NCBI RefSeq assembly: GCF_001720465.1
Contig: NZ_CP017113.1
Span: 806,001-870,000 of the forward strand
Reading direction: 5' to 3'
Source of the DNA: Porphyrobacter sp. LM 6
Lineage (GTDB): Bacteria > Pseudomonadota > Alphaproteobacteria > Sphingomonadales > Sphingomonadaceae
Length of the DNA stretch: 64,000 nucleotides
This document shows positions 27,338 through 35,732 of this stretch, in pieces. The notes beneath the pieces were generated by a model. The model saw only the letters and a program-made list of their open reading frames with translations. It did not search any database and was not told the origin of the DNA. The translations under genes and the position numbers were made by a program. Numbering within the stretch: position 1 is the stretch's first letter; each line of letters begins with the position of its first letter.

Positions 27338-28624
27338 TTGCTGGACAACGATAACACCGGTGCAGGCGGGCAGGGAAAGTTCGCGCTGGTCTCGATCCGC
27401 CTGCCGGTGGCGCTGACCTTTGCCGCGCTGATCGCAGGGCTGGTGGCAGGCATCGCCGGGGCCGCGCTGGGCGCGCCGGGCTGGACGAGCGAGATCGCAA
27501 GCCTGGTCGGCGGGCTGTGGCTGCGGGCGTTGCAGATGACGATCATCCCGCTGGTTGCAGCGCTGCTGGTGCTGGGGCTGGTGCAGATGATCCTAGCCTC
27601 GCGGGTGGGCACGGTGGCGCGGCGGATGATCGCGCTGATGGTGGTGGTGCAACTGGCGGGCGGGGCGTTCACCTCTGTTGCCATGCCTGCGCTGCTCAAG
27701 GCCTTCCCGGTGCCCGAGGGCGCGAGCGCCTTTCTCGCGCAGACCCCGGCCGATGTCGGCGAGGTTCCCGCCGTGCTCGACTTCATGGCGTCGCTGGTGT
27801 CGCCCAACATCATCGCGGCAGCAGCCGAGACGGCGATGCTCCCGCTGACGATCTTCTTCGTCATGTTCGCGGTGGCGATCACCCGCCTTCCGCAAGATCA
27901 GGGCGACCGGTTGCTCGGCTTCTTCCATGCGCTGGGCAACGTCATGCTGCTGATCATCGGCTGGGTACTGGCGATTGCGCCGGCGGGCGTATTCGCGCTG
28001 GCTTACGGGGTGGGCGTGCAGAGCGGTGGCGGTGCGTTTGCCGCGCTCGGCCACTATGTGCTCATCGCCACGATGATGGGCACCTTCGTCTTCCTGCTCG
28101 CCTATGTCATCGCGGCGGGGCTGGGGCGGACAGGGCTGATGTCCTTCACCAAGGCCGTGCTGCCAGCGCAGGCCGTGGCGCTTTCGACGCAGAGCTCGCT
28201 CGCCAGCCTGCCCGCGATGCTCGACAGCGCGGGGCGGCTGGGGCTCAAGGCCTCGACGGCAGAATTCGTGCTGCCACTCGCGGTGGTGATCTTCCGCGCG
28301 ACCAGCGCCGCGATGAACCTTGCGGTGGTCTATTACATCGCCGCGCTAGCCGGGATCGAGGTCTCGCCCGCCATCGCGGTGGCCGGCATCCTGATCGCCA
28401 GCGTCATCAGCCTGTCGGCGGTGAGCCTGCCCGGCTCGATCAGCTTCGTCGTCTCGATCGGCCCGATCGCGCTCGCCATGGGCGTGCCGGTCGAGCCGCT
28501 GGCGTTGCTGGTGGCGGTGGAGATGCTGCCCGACCTGATGCGCACGCTCGGCAATGTCACCATGAACGTGGCTGTCACAAGCGCGGTCGACCGCGCGGCG
28601 GCTGGTACACAAGAGCCGGCTTGA
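27338..28624 (+). CDS. Dicarboxylate/amino acid:cation symporter (DAACS family)
   Basis: A 428-residue secondary transporter of the GltP/DctA fold with about eight membrane segments and two re-entrant loops. The conserved serine-rich hairpin is in ALSTQSSLASLPAML, and FVLPLAVVIFRATSAAMNLAV covers the substrate-binding helix. I choose the TTG at 27338 because AAAGGA lies 7 bases upstream; the ATG at 27269 would add 23 non-homologous residues. The substrate is probably a C4-dicarboxylate or an acidic amino acid. Confidence 0.87.
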   Translation: MLDNDNTGAGGQGKFALVSIRLPVALTFAALIAGLVAGIAGAALGAPGWTSEIASLVGGLWLRALQMTIIPLVAALLVLGLVQMILASRVGTVARRMIALMVVVQLAGGAFTSVAMPALLKAFPVPEGASAFLAQTPADVGEVPAVLDFMASLVSPNIIAAAAETAMLPLTIFFVMFAVAITRLPQDQGDRLLGFFHALGNVMLLIIGWVLAIAPAGVFALAYGVGVQSGGGAFAALGHYVLIATMMGTFVFLLAYVIAAGLGRTGLMSFTKAVLPAQAVALSTQSSLASLPAMLDSAGRLGLKASTAEFVLPLAVVIFRATSAAMNLAVVYYIAALAGIEVSPAIAVAGILIASVISLSAVSLPGSISFVVSIGPIALAMGVPVEPLALLVAVEMLPDLMRTLGNVTMNVAVTSAVDRAAAGTQEPA

Positions 28625-28652
28625 AGCTGCCAGCCCGATAACAAGCGGAAAT

Positions 28653-28683
28653 TGAATTGCCCCCTCGAAAGGGGGGCAATTCA
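28653..28683. terminator. Strong hairpin between convergent genes
   Basis: Perfect 12-bp arms TGAATTGCCCCC (28653-28664) and its complement (28672-28683) around a 7-base loop. It lies between the symporter and the PuuD-like gene and probably ends both transcripts, though neither side has a clear T run. Confidence 0.65.
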
Positions 28684-28687
28684 TCAA

Positions 28688-29284
28688 TCAGGCGCCGAGG
28701 TTCGCGCTGACCATGCAGTAGAGCATCGGCAAGGACAGCAGAACATTGGTGCGGCTTGCGGCCAGAGCACGCGGACGCAGCTTGGCCTTTTCCTCATCGG
28801 TCGCGCCGGGAACGATGTTCAGGATCTTGCGCTGCGCCGGCCAGATGATGAACCAGACGTTGAACGCCATGATCAGCGCCAGCCACATGCCCAGACCGAT
28901 CAGGTTGGTGCCGTCGGCACCGTAACCGCTGAAGGTAAGCGCCTGTACGGCATAGCCGTTGTGGAAGGCGATCACGAGGCCGAAGACGACCGTGAGCAAC
29001 GCCGCATAGCGGAAGAAGAAGAACACCTTGGGCGCGATGTGGTTGTTGATCGCACCGGTCTGCTCGGCAGGGATCGACGGCATGGTCGGAACCTGCACAA
29101 AATTGAGGTAGTAGAGCAGCCCGATCCACAGGATACCGAAGAAGGTGTGGAGCCAGCGGAACACGTCGTCCGCCACCGATTTTGCATCTGCTCCGGTCCA
29201 GCCGGTGAAACTTACGATTACCAGAATCGCAGCGACCAGCCCGACGGCCAGCACAAGATGCAGATTGCCAAAGAACTTTGCCAT
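28688..29284 (-). CDS. Urate hydroxylase PuuD-like membrane protein (membrane part only)
   Basis: A 198-residue membrane protein with four to five helices. It resembles the integral-membrane part of PuuD, including LHTFFGILWIGLLYYLNFVQVP and the conserved histidine in NNHIAPK. The C-terminal cytochrome c domain of true PuuD urate hydroxylases is absent and no purine genes are near, so urate oxidation is doubtful. ATG 29284 is preceded by AAAAGGGG at ideal spacing. Confidence 0.75.
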   Translation of the reverse strand: MAKFFGNLHLVLAVGLVAAILVIVSFTGWTGADAKSVADDVFRWLHTFFGILWIGLLYYLNFVQVPTMPSIPAEQTGAINNHIAPKVFFFFRYAALLTVVFGLVIAFHNGYAVQALTFSGYGADGTNLIGLGMWLALIMAFNVWFIIWPAQRKILNIVPGATDEEKAKLRPRALAASRTNVLLSLPMLYCMVSANLGA

Positions 29285-29376
29285 TTGATCCCCTTTTGAA
29301 TGGTTGCGGGCGCAATCATGGCGGGAAAAAATCGGCTTGTCACACCTGTTGTGGCCTTTCCCGCCAGAATTGCGGG

Positions 29377-30012
29377 TCACCCTCGCGTGCTGACCCCGTT
29401 GCCGCCAGCCACCATGTCCAGTTCTTCCAGAATGGCGCGGTGGGCGACCTCGTCGTCGCTGGAGCGGCGCGGGATATTGCCGCTGGTGAGCATTTCGCTG
29501 AGCGCGGCGCGGGCGCGGCCCACGCGGCTCTTGATCGTGCCGACTGCACAGCCGCAGATCGCGGCGGCTTCCTCGTAGGAAAAGCCGCCCGCGCCCACCA
29601 GCAGCAGCGCTTCGCGCCGTTCGGCAGGCAAGGTCAGCAGCGCCCGGTGGAGATCGGACAGGTGGATCGGCTCCTCCTGCCCGGCGGGTGCGGTGAGGAT
29701 GCGTTCGGCCACGCCCTCGTCATACTCGCCGCGAAAGCGGTTACGGCGCATGTCGGTGAGATAGGCGTTGCGCAGGATCACGAAGGTCCAGGCGCGCATC
29801 GAGGTGCCGGGTTCGAACCGGTCCTGCGCCGCCCATGCCTTGAGCAGTGTTTCCTGCACCAGATCATCGGCAAGATCGGGCCGACCGCAAAGCCCGCGTG
29901 CAAAGGCGCGCAGGTGCGGTACCACGCCGGTCAGTTCGCGCTTGAAATCGGATTGTTCGCTGGCTGTCCGCGCAGCGGGCCGCTTTTCCTGCTGGCTGAC
30001 ATCATCGCTCAT
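29377..30012 (-). CDS. ecfG: EcfG-type general stress response sigma factor
   Basis: A 211-residue ECF sigma factor. Region 2 is in LADDLVQETLLKAWAAQDRF and the following helix SMRAWTFVILRNAY; region 4 is in LPAERREALLLVGAGGFSYEEAAAICGC. EcfG drives the alphaproteobacterial general stress response and is held by NepR until PhyR is phosphorylated. Its ATG overlaps the nepR stop by 4 bp (ATGA). The promoter upstream of nepR fits its own consensus, giving positive autoregulation. Confidence 0.93.
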   Translation of the reverse strand: MSDDVSQQEKRPAARTASEQSDFKRELTGVVPHLRAFARGLCGRPDLADDLVQETLLKAWAAQDRFEPGTSMRAWTFVILRNAYLTDMRRNRFRGEYDEGVAERILTAPAGQEEPIHLSDLHRALLTLPAERREALLLVGAGGFSYEEAAAICGCAVGTIKSRVGRARAALSEMLTSGNIPRRSSDDEVAHRAILEELDMVAGGNGVSTRG

Positions 30013-30236
30013 TGCCCGCGATCCCGGCTGTCTCGGGATGGTGCGGCATCGTTTGCGCCGCCTCCTGATGTCTTCCCGTCGAGCCGGTCGAGCAGGTCCT
30101 TGAAACTATCGGGCAGATCTTCCTCGACCACCGAATCATAAAGCTGTTTCAGACCGTCGGCCCATTCAGGCGCGCGTCGCTGTTGGCCGTTGCCTGCCCC
30201 GTCGCTGCCGCCGCCTTGTCTGTGATTCGAGGCCAT
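30009..30236 (-). CDS. nepR: NepR family anti-sigma factor
   Basis: A 75-residue anti-sigma factor. The conserved NepR helices are in LKQLYDSVVEEDLPDSFKDLL. The flanks are disordered and glycine/serine-rich, as expected. It sequesters EcfG and is itself bound by phosphorylated PhyR (partner switching). ATG 30236 is preceded by GAGAG. It is the first gene of nepR-ecfG, with an EcfG-type promoter about 125 bp upstream. Confidence 0.93.
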   Translation of the reverse strand: MASNHRQGGGSDGAGNGQQRRAPEWADGLKQLYDSVVEEDLPDSFKDLLDRLDGKTSGGGANDAAPSRDSRDRGQ

Positions 30237-30359
30237 GATGCTCTCGGTTCGTCCCTGATCCCGTTGCCCTGCCCCCACCATGGAGGCCTTGCCGTGCGTC
30301 TGGTGATGCGCCGGGATGCTCCGGCAACCACCCTTCGATGCGCGAGTTTGGACGATTCG

Positions 30360-30384
30360 GGAACGATGCGCTACCTGTTTGGTT
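30360..30384 (+). promoter_or_regulatory. EcfG-like promoter towards the sensor kinase
   Basis: GGAAC (30360-30364), 16-base spacer, GGTT (30381-30384); one base off the GGAAC-N16-CGTT consensus. It overlaps the opposite-strand nepR promoter, forming a near-palindrome, and would start transcription upstream of the kinase GTG at 30458. Confidence 0.5.
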
Positions 30385-30386
30385 CC
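30362..30386 (-). promoter_or_regulatory. EcfG-type promoter of nepR-ecfG
   Basis: On the minus strand: GGAAC (30386-30382), 16-base spacer, CGTT (30365-30362). This is an exact match to the established EcfG/SigT consensus. Confidence 0.82.
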
Positions 30387-30457
30387 GCTCGGGGTCAGGC
30401 TGTCCCGGTCTGAACCGCAGCGGCAGAGCATTCGCAGGACAGCGCACCATCGACAGC

Positions 30458-32176
30458 GTGGATTTCAGCACCGAAGCCGATACGCCCAGCGCGCCGCCCG
30501 CCTCGGCGCGGGCGCGGCGCTGGCTGGTGCTCTACCCGCGCGCGATCCCGCTCGCGATATTTCTTGCGATTGCTGCGATCACCGCGCTCAGCGTGTTCGC
30601 CATCGAAAGCAACGCCCGCGCCAGAGAGCGTGCCCAGATGCGGGAATATGCGCAGGGCATCGCCGCCGCGCTCGATCGCTCCAGCAGCGGTTTTTCCTCC
30701 TACCTGCGCGCCGGGGCCGCCCTGTTTTCAAGCCGCGAGGAGGTGAGCCCGCAGACCTTTGACGATTTCGTCAAGGCGCTCAAACTCAACACCGAATATT
30801 CCGGCGCAGAAGGGATCGGCTGGATTCCCGTGCTCGAAGCGCGCGATCTGCCCGCCTTCTATGCGCGCACCCGTGCCCGTCAGCCCGATTATCCCGATAT
30901 CTACCCCCGCCCGGTCCAGGGCACCGGACGGATCGCACCGGTAACGATGTTCGCACCCGCCAGCCCGCGCAACCGCCGTGCGCTCGGCTACGACATGTAT
31001 TCCGATCCCGCGCGCGCTGCCGCTATGGCTGAAGCCGAACTGACCTTGCGCCCGGCGGCATCGGGACGGATCAGCCTCGCGCAGGAAACCAGCACCGCAG
31101 CCCCGGCCTTTGCGATCTACATGCCCGCGTTCCGCATCAGCCCTGCGGGTGATCGGCGGCTGGTCGGGTTCGTCTACACCCCCTTCCGCGCCCGCGCATT
31201 CCTTGAGGCAGCGATCGACCGCAAGGGTTCGGGCCAGTTCGGTGTCCGCCTGTATGACGGCGAGGCGAGCACCGGGCATCTGCTGGTGGCCGATTCCATC
31301 GGCAATGCGCCGAGCGCGACGGTCGATCAGGCGGTGACGATCGCCGATCGCAAGCTGCTGCTGGTGATCGAAGCCGCCAATTCCCGGATCCTCTCGCCGC
31401 TGTCGATGGTGACGCTCAGCTTCGGGCTGGCGCTGGCGAGCCTGCTGATGCTGCTCGCGCGGCTGCTCACCCAGCAGGCGTTCGAGGATCAGGCGCGGCT
31501 GGCGTTTTTCGAGGAACAGCACGCGATCCGCAATTCGCTCACGCGCGAGCTCAACCACCGGGTCAAGAACACGCTCGCCAATGTTCTGTCGATCCTGTCG
31601 CTGACGCGGCGGCGTGCCAATGACCTCGATGAATTCGCCGATAGCCTCGAAGGGCGGATCCGGGCGCTCTCGGCAACCCACGATCTGCTGACCCGCACCG
31701 ATTGGGGCACGACGCCGATCCGCGCGGTGATCGAGGCCGAGCTCCAGCACTTCCGCATTGCGCTGGGCGATGCGATCCTGCTGGAGGGGCTGGAACTCGA
31801 GCTGGCGCCCAACGATGCGCTCTCGTTCGGGCTGGCGGTGCATGAGCTGGCGACCAACGCGGCCAAATATGGCGCGCTCAGCGTGCCGGGCGGACGCGTG
31901 ACCATCCGCTGGCAGCGCGGCGAGGACCCGCAGGCGGAGACCGAATGGGCCGAGGTCGAATGGCAGGAAACCGGCGGGCCGCCGGTCGCGCAGGTGCGCC
32001 GCCGCGGGTTCGGCACCGAGCTGATCGAGAAGATCGTCGCGCACGAATTGCGCCGCCCGGTCGCGCTCGAATTCGATCCCGAAGGCGTGCGATGCGTGCT
32101 GCGCGTGCCGGTCCGCCGCCCATCAGACTTCCGCATCCGGGAGAACGAGCCGGACAGAAGGGTACGAAAGCCTTAG
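30458..32176 (+). CDS. CHASE-domain sensor histidine kinase of the HWE/HisKA_2 family (PhyK-like)
   Basis: A 572-residue membrane kinase. It has a first transmembrane helix near residues 28-48, a periplasmic CHASE sensor domain of about 250 residues, and a second helix near 315-335. The dimerisation domain has the phospho-accepting His 367 in LNHRVKNTLANVLSIL, and an ATPase domain with VHELATNAAKYGALS follows. HWE/HisKA_2 kinases commonly phosphorylate PhyR, whose gene lies next door. Upstream codons exist, but the promoters at 30360-30386 argue for the GTG at 30458. Confidence 0.87.
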   Translation: MDFSTEADTPSAPPASARARRWLVLYPRAIPLAIFLAIAAITALSVFAIESNARARERAQMREYAQGIAAALDRSSSGFSSYLRAGAALFSSREEVSPQTFDDFVKALKLNTEYSGAEGIGWIPVLEARDLPAFYARTRARQPDYPDIYPRPVQGTGRIAPVTMFAPASPRNRRALGYDMYSDPARAAAMAEAELTLRPAASGRISLAQETSTAAPAFAIYMPAFRISPAGDRRLVGFVYTPFRARAFLEAAIDRKGSGQFGVRLYDGEASTGHLLVADSIGNAPSATVDQAVTIADRKLLLVIEAANSRILSPLSMVTLSFGLALASLLMLLARLLTQQAFEDQARLAFFEEQHAIRNSLTRELNHRVKNTLANVLSILSLTRRRANDLDEFADSLEGRIRALSATHDLLTRTDWGTTPIRAVIEAELQHFRIALGDAILLEGLELELAPNDALSFGLAVHELATNAAKYGALSVPGGRVTIRWQRGEDPQAETEWAEVEWQETGGPPVAQVRRRGFGTELIEKIVAHELRRPVALEFDPEGVRCVLRVPVRRPSDFRIRENEPDRRVRKP

Positions 32177-32203
32177 GCTTGCGATCGTGCTGGGGCGGGA
32201 GGT

Positions 32204-32227
32204 CTGCGCCACCGTAAGGTGGCACGC
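32204..32227. terminator. Possible hairpin between convergent kinase and phyR
   Basis: GCCACC-GTAA-GGTGGC (32208-32223) with partly paired flanks, in the 53-bp spacer between convergent genes. There is no T run on the plus strand, so its role is uncertain. Confidence 0.35.
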
Positions 32228-32229
32228 AA

Positions 32230-33018
32230 TCAAAGCGGCTTGGTGGACCCGAAGAACAGCGCCTGACTTATTGCAGCGCGCACCGTGGCTTCCTGGAATG
32301 GCTTGGTGACCAGATAGGTCGGCTCGGGCCGGTCACCGGTCAGCAGGCGTTCGGGATAGGCGGTGATGAAGATCACCGGCATCGAGGCGAGCGCGAGGAT
32401 ATCGTCCACCGCGTCCAGACCTGAAGAACCGTCGGCGAGCTGGATATCGGCCAGCACCAGCCCCGGCATCGCCTGCGCCACGGCCTCGCGCGCTTGCGTG
32501 CGGGTGGCGGCGGTGCCGCTGACGGTGTGACCGAGGCCTGTAACCAGATCCTCGAGCTGCATGGCGATCAGCGGCTCATCCTCGATGATCAAGACCGATG
32601 TGGTCTGCTCACGCTCGATGTCGGCAATCGCTTCGGCGACCATCGCATCGATCTCGGCAGCCGAGCGATCGAGGATTTCCGCCGCCTCGGCGACCGAGAA
32701 ATCTTCCAGCGTTGTCAGCAGCAGCGCCTGACGCGCCGGCGGGGTGATGACAGACAGGCGGGATTGTGCGCCTGCCTCGTGCTCGCTTGTGGTCGTGCCG
32801 CTTGCCGCTGCTCCCGAAGCACTCGTCCAGACCTTGCTGAATGCGCGGTAGAGCGGCACCCGCCCGCCTGCGAGCGAGGCCTTGAGCGTATCGTCCGCCA
32901 GCACCGCTTCGAGCATCTCGCGCACATAGGCATCGCCGCTGGCCTGTGATCCGGTCAGGGCGCGTGCATAGCGGCGCAGGAAGGGCAGGTTGGCCGCGAT
33001 CTGGCTGGCGAGTGACAT
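32230..33018 (-). CDS. phyR: PhyR response regulator / anti-anti-sigma factor
   Basis: A 262-residue regulator with the diagnostic order of PhyR: an N-terminal ECF-sigma-like domain (SLASQIAANLPFLRRYARAL...) and a C-terminal receiver domain (SVLIIEDEPLIAMQLEDL, phospho-acceptor Asp in VLADIQLADG, Lys in LVTKPF). Once phosphorylated it binds NepR and frees EcfG. ATG 33018 has GGAG six bases upstream. A near-consensus EcfG promoter lies at 33050-33074. Confidence 0.95.
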   Translation of the reverse strand: MSLASQIAANLPFLRRYARALTGSQASGDAYVREMLEAVLADDTLKASLAGGRVPLYRAFSKVWTSASGAAASGTTTSEHEAGAQSRLSVITPPARQALLLTTLEDFSVAEAAEILDRSAAEIDAMVAEAIADIEREQTTSVLIIEDEPLIAMQLEDLVTGLGHTVSGTAATRTQAREAVAQAMPGLVLADIQLADGSSGLDAVDDILALASMPVIFITAYPERLLTGDRPEPTYLVTKPFQEATVRAAISQALFFGSTKPL

Positions 33019-33049
33019 GGGTATCTCCGCGCTGACAAGCGATGTGATA

Positions 33050-33074
33050 ATCGATTCGGGGCCATAGCGGTTCC
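33050..33074 (-). promoter_or_regulatory. EcfG-like promoter of phyR
   Basis: On the minus strand: GGAAC (33074-33070), 16-base spacer, CGAT (33053-33050); one mismatch to CGTT. It lies 32 bp upstream of the phyR ATG. Confidence 0.65.
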
Positions 33075-33166
33075 CTCGGCCCGCGTCGCGTTGATCCGGT
33101 AAGTCGTTCGATTTCGGTGGGTTTGCCATTGGCACTCACACACCGAAAAAAAATTTTGACCCTACG

Positions 33167-33191
33167 GGAACCGCAATTTTGCTCGCGCATT
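33167..33191 (+). promoter_or_regulatory. EcfG-like promoter of the GsrN-like sRNA
   Basis: GGAAC (33167-33171), 16-base spacer, CATT (33188-33191); one mismatch to the consensus. Transcription would begin near 33197 and meet the strong terminator at 33253-33286. Confidence 0.6.
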
Positions 33192-33196
33192 ATGCA

Positions 33197-33288
33197 GTTG
33201 TCACCGCCGAGACCCCCCTCCCGTCCAAGCGGCCGGTGATACGATCCCGAAAGGCCTCTGCTCGTTCGCGAGTGGAGGCCTTTTTTCT
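33197..33288 (+). ncRNA. gsrN: GsrN-like stress-response small RNA (candidate)
   Basis: A roughly 92-nt transcript unit without an open frame. The 5' part folds into a hairpin (stem TCACCG at 33201-33206 with CGGTGA at 33234-33239) whose loop is strikingly C-rich (CCCCCCTCCC). The 3' part is an intrinsic terminator with a UUCG tetraloop. An EcfG-like promoter sits just upstream and the unit adjoins phyR. Caulobacter GsrN, a SigT-dependent sRNA, has the same plan: a C-rich 5' loop that pairs with target mRNAs and a terminator. Exact ends are inferred. Confidence 0.7.
33253..33286 (+). terminator. Intrinsic terminator of the sRNA
   Basis: A 12-bp stem (GGCCTCTGCTCG with CGAGTGGAGGCC, two G-T pairs) closed by a TTCG tetraloop and followed by six T at 33281-33286. 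Confidence 0.9.
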
Positions 33289-34463
33289 TAGCCCAATCCC
33301 TTCTCGTAGATCACATATTCGCGGTTGATCGTGCTCTGGATCGTGTCGGCAATCGCCACCATGCCTTGATTGTCTTCGAGCACCCAGCCCAGCTCTCCCC
33401 GGGTCGAGCCGAACTTGCCATTCGCCTCCAACCGGATGGTTTCGATCATCATGAAGGCTAACTGGCTGGCGAGGCGGCTGTTGTGCAGTTCCTTGAGCAC
33501 GCCCATCAGCGGCACCCGCATCCCGGCACCCTTGGGAAAGCGCAGCCAGCGCAGCATGTGGATCCAGCCGAACGGGAACAGCTTGCCCTTGATCCGCGCC
33601 AGCGCGTCGTTGACATCGGGGAAGGTGAGCATGAACGCGACAGGCCGCCCGTCGACCTCGGCGATCATGTTGAGTTCTTCCTTGATGATCGGGCGCAGCT
33701 TCTTGCCGGCATAGGCGACCTCGGCAGGAGTGAAGGGCACGAAGCCCCAATTGTCCGACCAGGCATCGTTGAGGATGGCGAGGATGATCGCGACCTCGTC
33801 GTCCCACCGGCTCTTGTCGACCCGGCGCACATTGATCCGCGCATTCTTGTGGCCCGATTGCACGATCCGCTGCACCAGCGGCGGGAACGGCTTCGAGATG
33901 TCGAGATCATAGGTGTAGAGCGTCTTGGCGCAGGCATAGCCGGCCGCCTCGATCCACGCAGCGTAATGGGCAGGGTGATGGCCCATCATGATCATCGGGG
34001 CATGATCCTGACCGCGCACCAGCAGTCCCGGCTCTTCCCAGATCGAGAGCGAGATCGGGCCGAGCACGCGGGTCATGCCCTGGCCTTTCAGCCACTCTTC
34101 CGCTGTGGTCAGAAGCGCGCGGGCGACGGCCTCATCCTCGGCATCGAAATAGCCGAAGAACCCGGTGCCGGGGCCAAAGCCCTGATCGGCGGGCATTGCG
34201 AGCGCCAGCTCGTCGATATGCGCAGAAATCCGTCCGACCGGCTTGCCGCCGCGATAGGCGATGAACATCTGCGCGCGGGCATGGCCGAAGAACGGGTTCT
34301 TGGCCGGATCGACCAGTTCGAGCTGTTCGGCCCTGATCTGCGGCACGAAATGCGGCAGACGGTCAGAGAACGCCCGCCCCAGATCGACGAAGGCCGCGCG
34401 CCCGCGCTTGTCGGTGACCGGTTCAATTCTTATCTCTGCCTCGCGGCTGGCCACATCCGTCAC
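33288..34463 (-). CDS. GNAT-like acyltransferase family protein, function unknown
   Basis: A 391-residue soluble protein of a family often labelled N-acetyltransferase or, wrongly, dATP pyrophosphohydrolase. It appears to have two GNAT-like halves: an N-terminal part with RAQMFIAYRGGKPVGRISAH and GFFGYFDAEDEAVARALL, and a C-terminal part with NMIAEVDGRPVAFMLTFPDVN. The start is uncertain; GTG 34463 (VTDVASREAE) fits the onset of conserved sequence. The stop is just beside the sRNA terminator. It is divergent from the desaturase gene. Confidence 0.7.
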   Translation of the reverse strand: MTDVASREAEIRIEPVTDKRGRAAFVDLGRAFSDRLPHFVPQIRAEQLELVDPAKNPFFGHARAQMFIAYRGGKPVGRISAHIDELALAMPADQGFGPGTGFFGYFDAEDEAVARALLTTAEEWLKGQGMTRVLGPISLSIWEEPGLLVRGQDHAPMIMMGHHPAHYAAWIEAAGYACAKTLYTYDLDISKPFPPLVQRIVQSGHKNARINVRRVDKSRWDDEVAIILAILNDAWSDNWGFVPFTPAEVAYAGKKLRPIIKEELNMIAEVDGRPVAFMLTFPDVNDALARIKGKLFPFGWIHMLRWLRFPKGAGMRVPLMGVLKELHNSRLASQLAFMMIETIRLEANGKFGSTRGELGWVLEDNQGMVAIADTIQSTINREYVIYEKGLG

Positions 34464-34620
34464 GCGCCGATCCCCGTATTTGCGATCTATCAAGGTGTCT
34501 GTGTCGCGCCTGCGGCAAACACGCAAGGCTATCGATTACTGTCACCAACAACCCGCGTTTGGCTTGCTTCCCGATTTCGGGTAGGGCGAGCCTCAGGAAA
34601 TTGCCGAAAACGATCCAGAA

Positions 34621-35718
34621 ATGACTGTGCACCAGACCCTCTCCACTGCGCCTGAAGCGCCGGTTCCGGCAAAGGCGACCCGCGTCCAGTTTATGGCCGA
34701 GGACGACAAGGCGATGCTGCGCGCCGCCCGCGATCTGACCAAGGGGTTGGGCGAGGCCAAGGCTTCGATCTACTGGCCCGACATGCTGCTGTCGGCGGGC
34801 ATCGGCTATGCCGGGATTGCGGCGGCGATCCTGGCGCAGAGCCTTGCCGTGCAGCTGGCGGCGGGGCTGGTCGCGGCTCTCGCGCTTTACCGCGCGCTGA
34901 TGTTCATCCACGAGCTGACCCACATCCACCGCGATGCGCTGCCCGGTTTCCGCACCGGCTGGAACCTGCTGGTCGGCATCCCGCTGCTGACGCCGAGCTT
35001 CATGTATGAAGGCGTCCACACCATCCACCACAAGCGCACGCAATACGGCACCGTGGAAGATCCCGAGTATCTCCCGCTGGCGCTGATGAAGCCGTGGAGC
35101 CTGCCGCTGTTCGTGATCGTCGCGATCCTTGCGCCGATTGCGCTGATCGTGCGTGCGGCGGTGCTGGTGCCGCTGGGGGCGCTTATCCCGGCGGTGCGGA
35201 ACCTGACGTGGGAGCGGTTCTCGTCGCTCCAGATCAACCCCGAATTCCGCCGCCGTCCGCCCGAAGGTGACCTGATCGCCCGCGTACGTTGGCAGGAAGC
35301 AGGCGTGTTCGTGTGGTCATGGTTGCTGATCGGCAGCACGCAGATTGTCGGCTGGAAGCCGCTTGTGATCGCGCTGGCGATTGTGTCGCTTACCGCCGTG
35401 CTCAACCAGCTGCGCACGCTGGTCGCGCACCTGTGGGAGAACGAGGGCGAGCCGATGACGGTGACCGCGCAGTTCCTCGACAGCGTCAATGTGCCGCCGC
35501 CGGGCCTCGCCGCTGAGATCTGGGCGCCGGTGGGACTGCGCTATCATGCGCTCCACCATCTGATGCCCTCGATGCCCTATCACGATCTGCCCGAAGCGCA
35601 CCGCCGTTTGGCCCGCGAGCTTGGGACGGGTTCGACCTATGAGGGCGCAAACCACCCGGGGTTGCTGGTGCTGGTCGGCCGGATCGCCAAAAGCACGATG
35701 GGCGCGAAAGCGGGCTGA
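34621..35718 (+). CDS. Fatty acid desaturase
   Basis: A 365-residue membrane di-iron enzyme that would introduce a double bond into acyl chains or a related lipid. The three histidine boxes are HELTH, HTIHH and HALHH, the last followed by LMPSMPYH. About four transmembrane helices separate them. The C-terminal motif resembles bacterial desaturases acting on fatty acids or sphingolipid-type chains; the substrate cannot be fixed. It stands alone, convergent with a GNAT gene 14 bp away. Confidence 0.88.
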   Translation: MTVHQTLSTAPEAPVPAKATRVQFMAEDDKAMLRAARDLTKGLGEAKASIYWPDMLLSAGIGYAGIAAAILAQSLAVQLAAGLVAALALYRALMFIHELTHIHRDALPGFRTGWNLLVGIPLLTPSFMYEGVHTIHHKRTQYGTVEDPEYLPLALMKPWSLPLFVIVAILAPIALIVRAAVLVPLGALIPAVRNLTWERFSSLQINPEFRRRPPEGDLIARVRWQEAGVFVWSWLLIGSTQIVGWKPLVIALAIVSLTAVLNQLRTLVAHLWENEGEPMTVTAQFLDSVNVPPPGLAAEIWAPVGLRYHALHHLMPSMPYHDLPEAHRRLARELGTGSTYEGANHPGLLVLVGRIAKSTMGAKAG

Positions 35719-35732
35719 GCGCCTCCCTTTCC

